Source: Holophagales bacterium
GTDB taxonomy: Bacteria > Acidobacteriota > Thermoanaerobaculia > UBA5066
Direction: 5' to 3'
NCBI GenBank assembly: GCA_016719485.1
Contig: JADJZB010000031.1
Coordinates: 1-64,000 of the forward strand
Length of the DNA stretch: 64,000 nucleotides
Shown here: positions 61,786-64,000 of the stretch, piece after piece
How the letters are laid out: the number at the start of each line of letters is the position of its first letter
How positions within the stretch are numbered: the stretch's first letter is position 1
The notes under the pieces: model-generated
Told to the model about the DNA's origin: nothing
The model's database searches: none
What the model saw: the letters and a program-made list of their open reading frames with translations, nothing else
Made by a program: the position numbers and the translations under genes

Positions 61786-63111
61786 TCACGCACCGACGTA
61801 CCGCTCCAGCGTCGCTCGCCAGGCCCCCTCGGCCTTCAGCCGCGTCAGGTTTCCGAAGTGCCCACCGACCGTCCGGTTCACGAAGACGATGTCGGACGGG
61901 AAACGGACGTCCGCCGCCTCGGCGAGGCTCGTCCGGGCCGCGTCGAACATCCGGGTCGCCACGGTGTCGTCCGCGCCGAAGCGGTAGGGCGGGGCGGATC
62001 GGAGGAGCTCCAGGACGATCGCGGCCCAGGGCGCGACGAGAGCCTGGTCGAGCGGGCGGCCGTCCATCCGGTGCAGCCCCATCTTCTTCAGCTGGTCGGG
62101 AAGCTCGTCGACCCTGCCGGCGAGGGCGCGCCGGCAGAGGTCGCGGTACCCGCGCGCGAGCCGGAGAGGGACCTCCTTGACGCAGCCGAAGTCGTAGACG
62201 ACGACCCGGCCGTCCCTGCGGAACGCGAAGTTCGCGAGGTTCGGGTCGGCGTGGAGGAGGCGGTGCTCGAGGAGGCCGCGCAGGAGGAAGTCGAAGAGGA
62301 CGAGGCCCCACCGGTCCTTCAGCTCCTGCGGAATCGCGTCGGAGCAGGCCTCGTCGGGCGAGAGCCCCTCTTCGAACGTCATCGTCAGGATGCGCGCCGT
62401 CGAGGCTTCCTCGACGACCCGCGGTATGACGATCTCGGGGACTCCGGCGTGGAGCTCGGTCATCCGGCGGATCCGCTCGGCCTCGTGGAGGTAGTCGAGC
62501 TCCTCGCGGAGCCTGGCCTGCAGCTCCTTCCAGATCGGCTCGAAGTCGACCTTCGAGAAGAGCGCGACGACCGACTTCAGCACCCTCCGGAGATTCCCGA
62601 GGTCCGCCTCGACGATCCGGTCGATGTCCGGGTACTGGATCTTCACCGCGACCCGCCGCCCGTCGCGCAGGACGGCCCGGTGGACCTGCCCGATGGAGGC
62701 CGCCGCGAACGCCTCGGGCTCGAAGCTCGCGAAGATCTGCAGCGGGTCGCCCAGCTCCGCGGCGAGCTGGTCCTCGACCATCTCGAGCGGCAGGCTCGGT
62801 GTCTCTCCCTGCAGCGACCGGAGGACGACCGCGACCTCCGGCGGCAGGAACGCCTCCTGGAGGCTGAGCATCTGCCCCACCTTCATCGCCGCGCCCTTCA
62901 TGTCTCCGAGCGTCGCGACGAGGCGGTGGGCGTTCTTCACGAGGTCGGCCGACCGGAGAGCCGCCCGCGCGGGCGCCGGGCGGCCCACGCCCGAGAGGCG
63001 GGAGACGACCGTCGACGCTCCCGCCCGGGCGGCGAGGCTCCCCAGCTCGAAGAGCCGGCCGAGGCGGGAAGTCTTGGGAGGGCGGCGGGTCACTCCCCGA
63101 GTTTGACGCAT
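61786..63111 (-). CDS. ABC1/UbiB (AarF) family atypical kinase-like protein
   Basis: 441 residues. The KxGQ motif is present in GAAMKVGQMLSLQ, followed by the Ala-rich loop FAAASIGQVHRAVL in place of the usual Gly-rich loop, VAVKIQYPDID (Lys), LREELDYLHEAERI, LLHADPNLANFAF and VVYDFGCVKEVP (DFG). These are the hallmarks of ABC1 kinases, which support quinone biosynthesis or lipid homeostasis. There is no C-terminal membrane pair as in E. coli UbiB. Divergent from the E1-alpha gene (47 bases). Confidence 0.88.
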   Translation of the reverse strand: MRQTRGVTRRPPKTSRLGRLFELGSLAARAGASTVVSRLSGVGRPAPARAALRSADLVKNAHRLVATLGDMKGAAMKVGQMLSLQEAFLPPEVAVVLRSLQGETPSLPLEMVEDQLAAELGDPLQIFASFEPEAFAAASIGQVHRAVLRDGRRVAVKIQYPDIDRIVEADLGNLRRVLKSVVALFSKVDFEPIWKELQARLREELDYLHEAERIRRMTELHAGVPEIVIPRVVEEASTARILTMTFEEGLSPDEACSDAIPQELKDRWGLVLFDFLLRGLLEHRLLHADPNLANFAFRRDGRVVVYDFGCVKEVPLRLARGYRDLCRRALAGRVDELPDQLKKMGLHRMDGRPLDQALVAPWAAIVLELLRSAPPYRFGADDTVATRMFDAARTSLAEAADVRFPSDIVFVNRTVGGHFGNLTRLKAEGAWRATLERYVGA

Positions 63112-63158
63112 TGCGGAACCGGTGCCGATAATGACGAGTTGGGCCTCCGCCCGACGCC

Positions 63159-64000
63159 ATGACCACCTCTCCCGAACAGCAGAAGACCCTCTACCGGCAC
63201 CTCCTTCTCACCCGCCTCCTCGAGGAGCGGATGGTGAGCCTCTACCGGCAGGGGAAGATGACCGGGGGGCTGTTCCGGTGCCTGGGGCAGGAGGCGACGG
63301 CCGTCGGGACGGCGTTCGCGCTGGAGGAGGGAGACCTCCTCGTTCCGATCATCCGCGACCTGGGCGCGACCCTGGTGCGCGGTGCGCGGCCCGTCGACAT
63401 CCTCCGGCAGGTGATGACGAAGGCCGACGCCCCGGCGAGGGGCCGCGACGGGTTCCTGCACTTCTGCCTGCCGGAGAAGGGGCTCTACTCCGCGATCGCG
63501 ATGCTCGGGACGGCCGTTTCGGTGGTCGCCGGGATGGTCCTCGCGGACCGGTATCTCGGGAAGAGGACCGTCGGGATGACCTACCTCGGCGAGGGAGGGA
63601 CCTCGACGGGCGCGTTCCACGAGGGGATCAACTTCGCCGCGGTTCAGAAGCTCCCTCTCGTCGTCGTGCTCGAGTTCAACCGCTACTCCTACTCGACGCC
63701 GTCCGAGATGCAGTGCGGCGCCGCCACCCTCGCCGACAAGGCCGCCGGCTACGGCGTCGCGAGCGCGATCGTGGACGGGAACGACGTCCTCGCCGTCGTC
63801 GAGGCGGCCCGGCGCGCCGTGGCATGGGCGCGCGCGGGAAACGGCCCGTTCCTCCTCGAGTGCAAGACGTACCGCCGGAAGGGGCACGCCGAGCACGACG
63901 GGCAGGCCTACGTCGACGCGGAGGAGCTGGCCGAGTGGACGCGGCGCGACCCGATCGCCCGGTTCGAGCGGCACCTCGACGCGGCCGGCGTGATGGACGC
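63159..64000 (+). CDS. Thiamine-dependent E1 component alpha subunit (cut by window edge)
   Basis: Open from ATG 63159 to the window end, 280 codons visible of an expected 320-370. It has LYRHLLLTRLLEERMVSLYR, GLFRCLGQEATAVGTAFALE and the Mg-ThDP motif TYLGEGGTSTGAFHEGINFA with VVLEFNRYSYSTP. This is the alpha chain of a pyruvate, acetoin or branched-chain 2-oxoacid dehydrogenase. The beta chain and E2 are expected just beyond the right edge; which complex it is depends on them. Confidence 0.9.
   Translation, partial: MTTSPEQQKTLYRHLLLTRLLEERMVSLYRQGKMTGGLFRCLGQEATAVGTAFALEEGDLLVPIIRDLGATLVRGARPVDILRQVMTKADAPARGRDGFLHFCLPEKGLYSAIAMLGTAVSVVAGMVLADRYLGKRTVGMTYLGEGGTSTGAFHEGINFAAVQKLPLVVVLEFNRYSYSTPSEMQCGAATLADKAAGYGVASAIVDGNDVLAVVEAARRAVAWARAGNGPFLLECKTYRRKGHAEHDGQAYVDAEELAEWTRRDPIARFERHLDAAGVMD

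Overview
The window is a 64 kb piece of a high-GC bacterial chromosome, most likely from an Acidobacteriota member. This is an inference from the VWFA-related secreted protein at 13018-14067 (a family typical of that phylum), the very high GC, and a gene set that mixes anaerobic respiration (NrfHA), ferredoxin-type 2-oxoacid oxidation (KorAB) and TatT-type TRAP transport. No rRNA or tRNA gene and no CRISPR array was found.

Region 1 (1-12893) is an accessory island. Five complete or IS-split attC sites and two truncated ones, all closely similar, define an integron gene-cassette array whose genes read left to right. No integrase is in the window, so any integrase/attI would lie beyond the left edge, or the array is an integrase-less cluster. 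At its left end the first attC is cut by two tandem group IIC introns. The one next to the exon has an intact reverse transcriptase and the outer one is decayed. An IS3-family element sits in the first cassette and an IS1182-like element sits exactly in the core site of another attC, with a 4-bp duplication. Cassette genes include a GT-C-like membrane protein (broken), an unknown protein with a DGHHK motif, a small DUF2007-like membrane protein, a broken secreted protein, a HigBA toxin-antitoxin pair with its own palindromic operator, and a VOC-fold protein.

Region 2 (13018-32885) holds core and metabolic genes: a VWFA-related protein divergent from recD2, a multi-cysteine Fe-S protein, an acetolactate synthase-like ThDP enzyme translationally coupled to a propeller-type sensor kinase, a leftward nrfH-nrfA-nucleotidyltransferase-tryptophanase cluster that would release ammonium and indole, an MFS exporter, a TRIC-type channel protein, a lipoprotein, and two adjacent SPFH/band-7 proteins.

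Region 3 (32890-53522) contains a membrane protein divergent from korAB, a PAS-GGDEF diguanylate cyclase, a large Ig/PKD-repeat secreted protein, a TatT-DctP-DctQM TRAP transporter operon, the pta-ackA acetate operon (convergent with the TRAP genes across a strong hairpin), a secreted conserved protein, a PilZ protein, and an Rrf2 regulator directly coupled to a cysPTWA sulfate ABC transporter.

Region 4 (53592-64000) carries a methyltransferase and, leftward, an overlapping asd-lysC-dapB-dapA-dapD operon of the aspartate pathway. That operon is preceded by a threonine-rich leader peptide and a GC-rich hairpin, which looks like transcription attenuation. A Na+/solute symporter, an ABC1/UbiB kinase-like protein and a truncated E1-alpha subunit complete the window.

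Several otherwise intact genes (cysP, cysW, the Ig-repeat protein, the GT-C gene) are broken by single-base indels in or next to short homopolymers. Sequencing or assembly error is a real alternative to pseudogenisation there.
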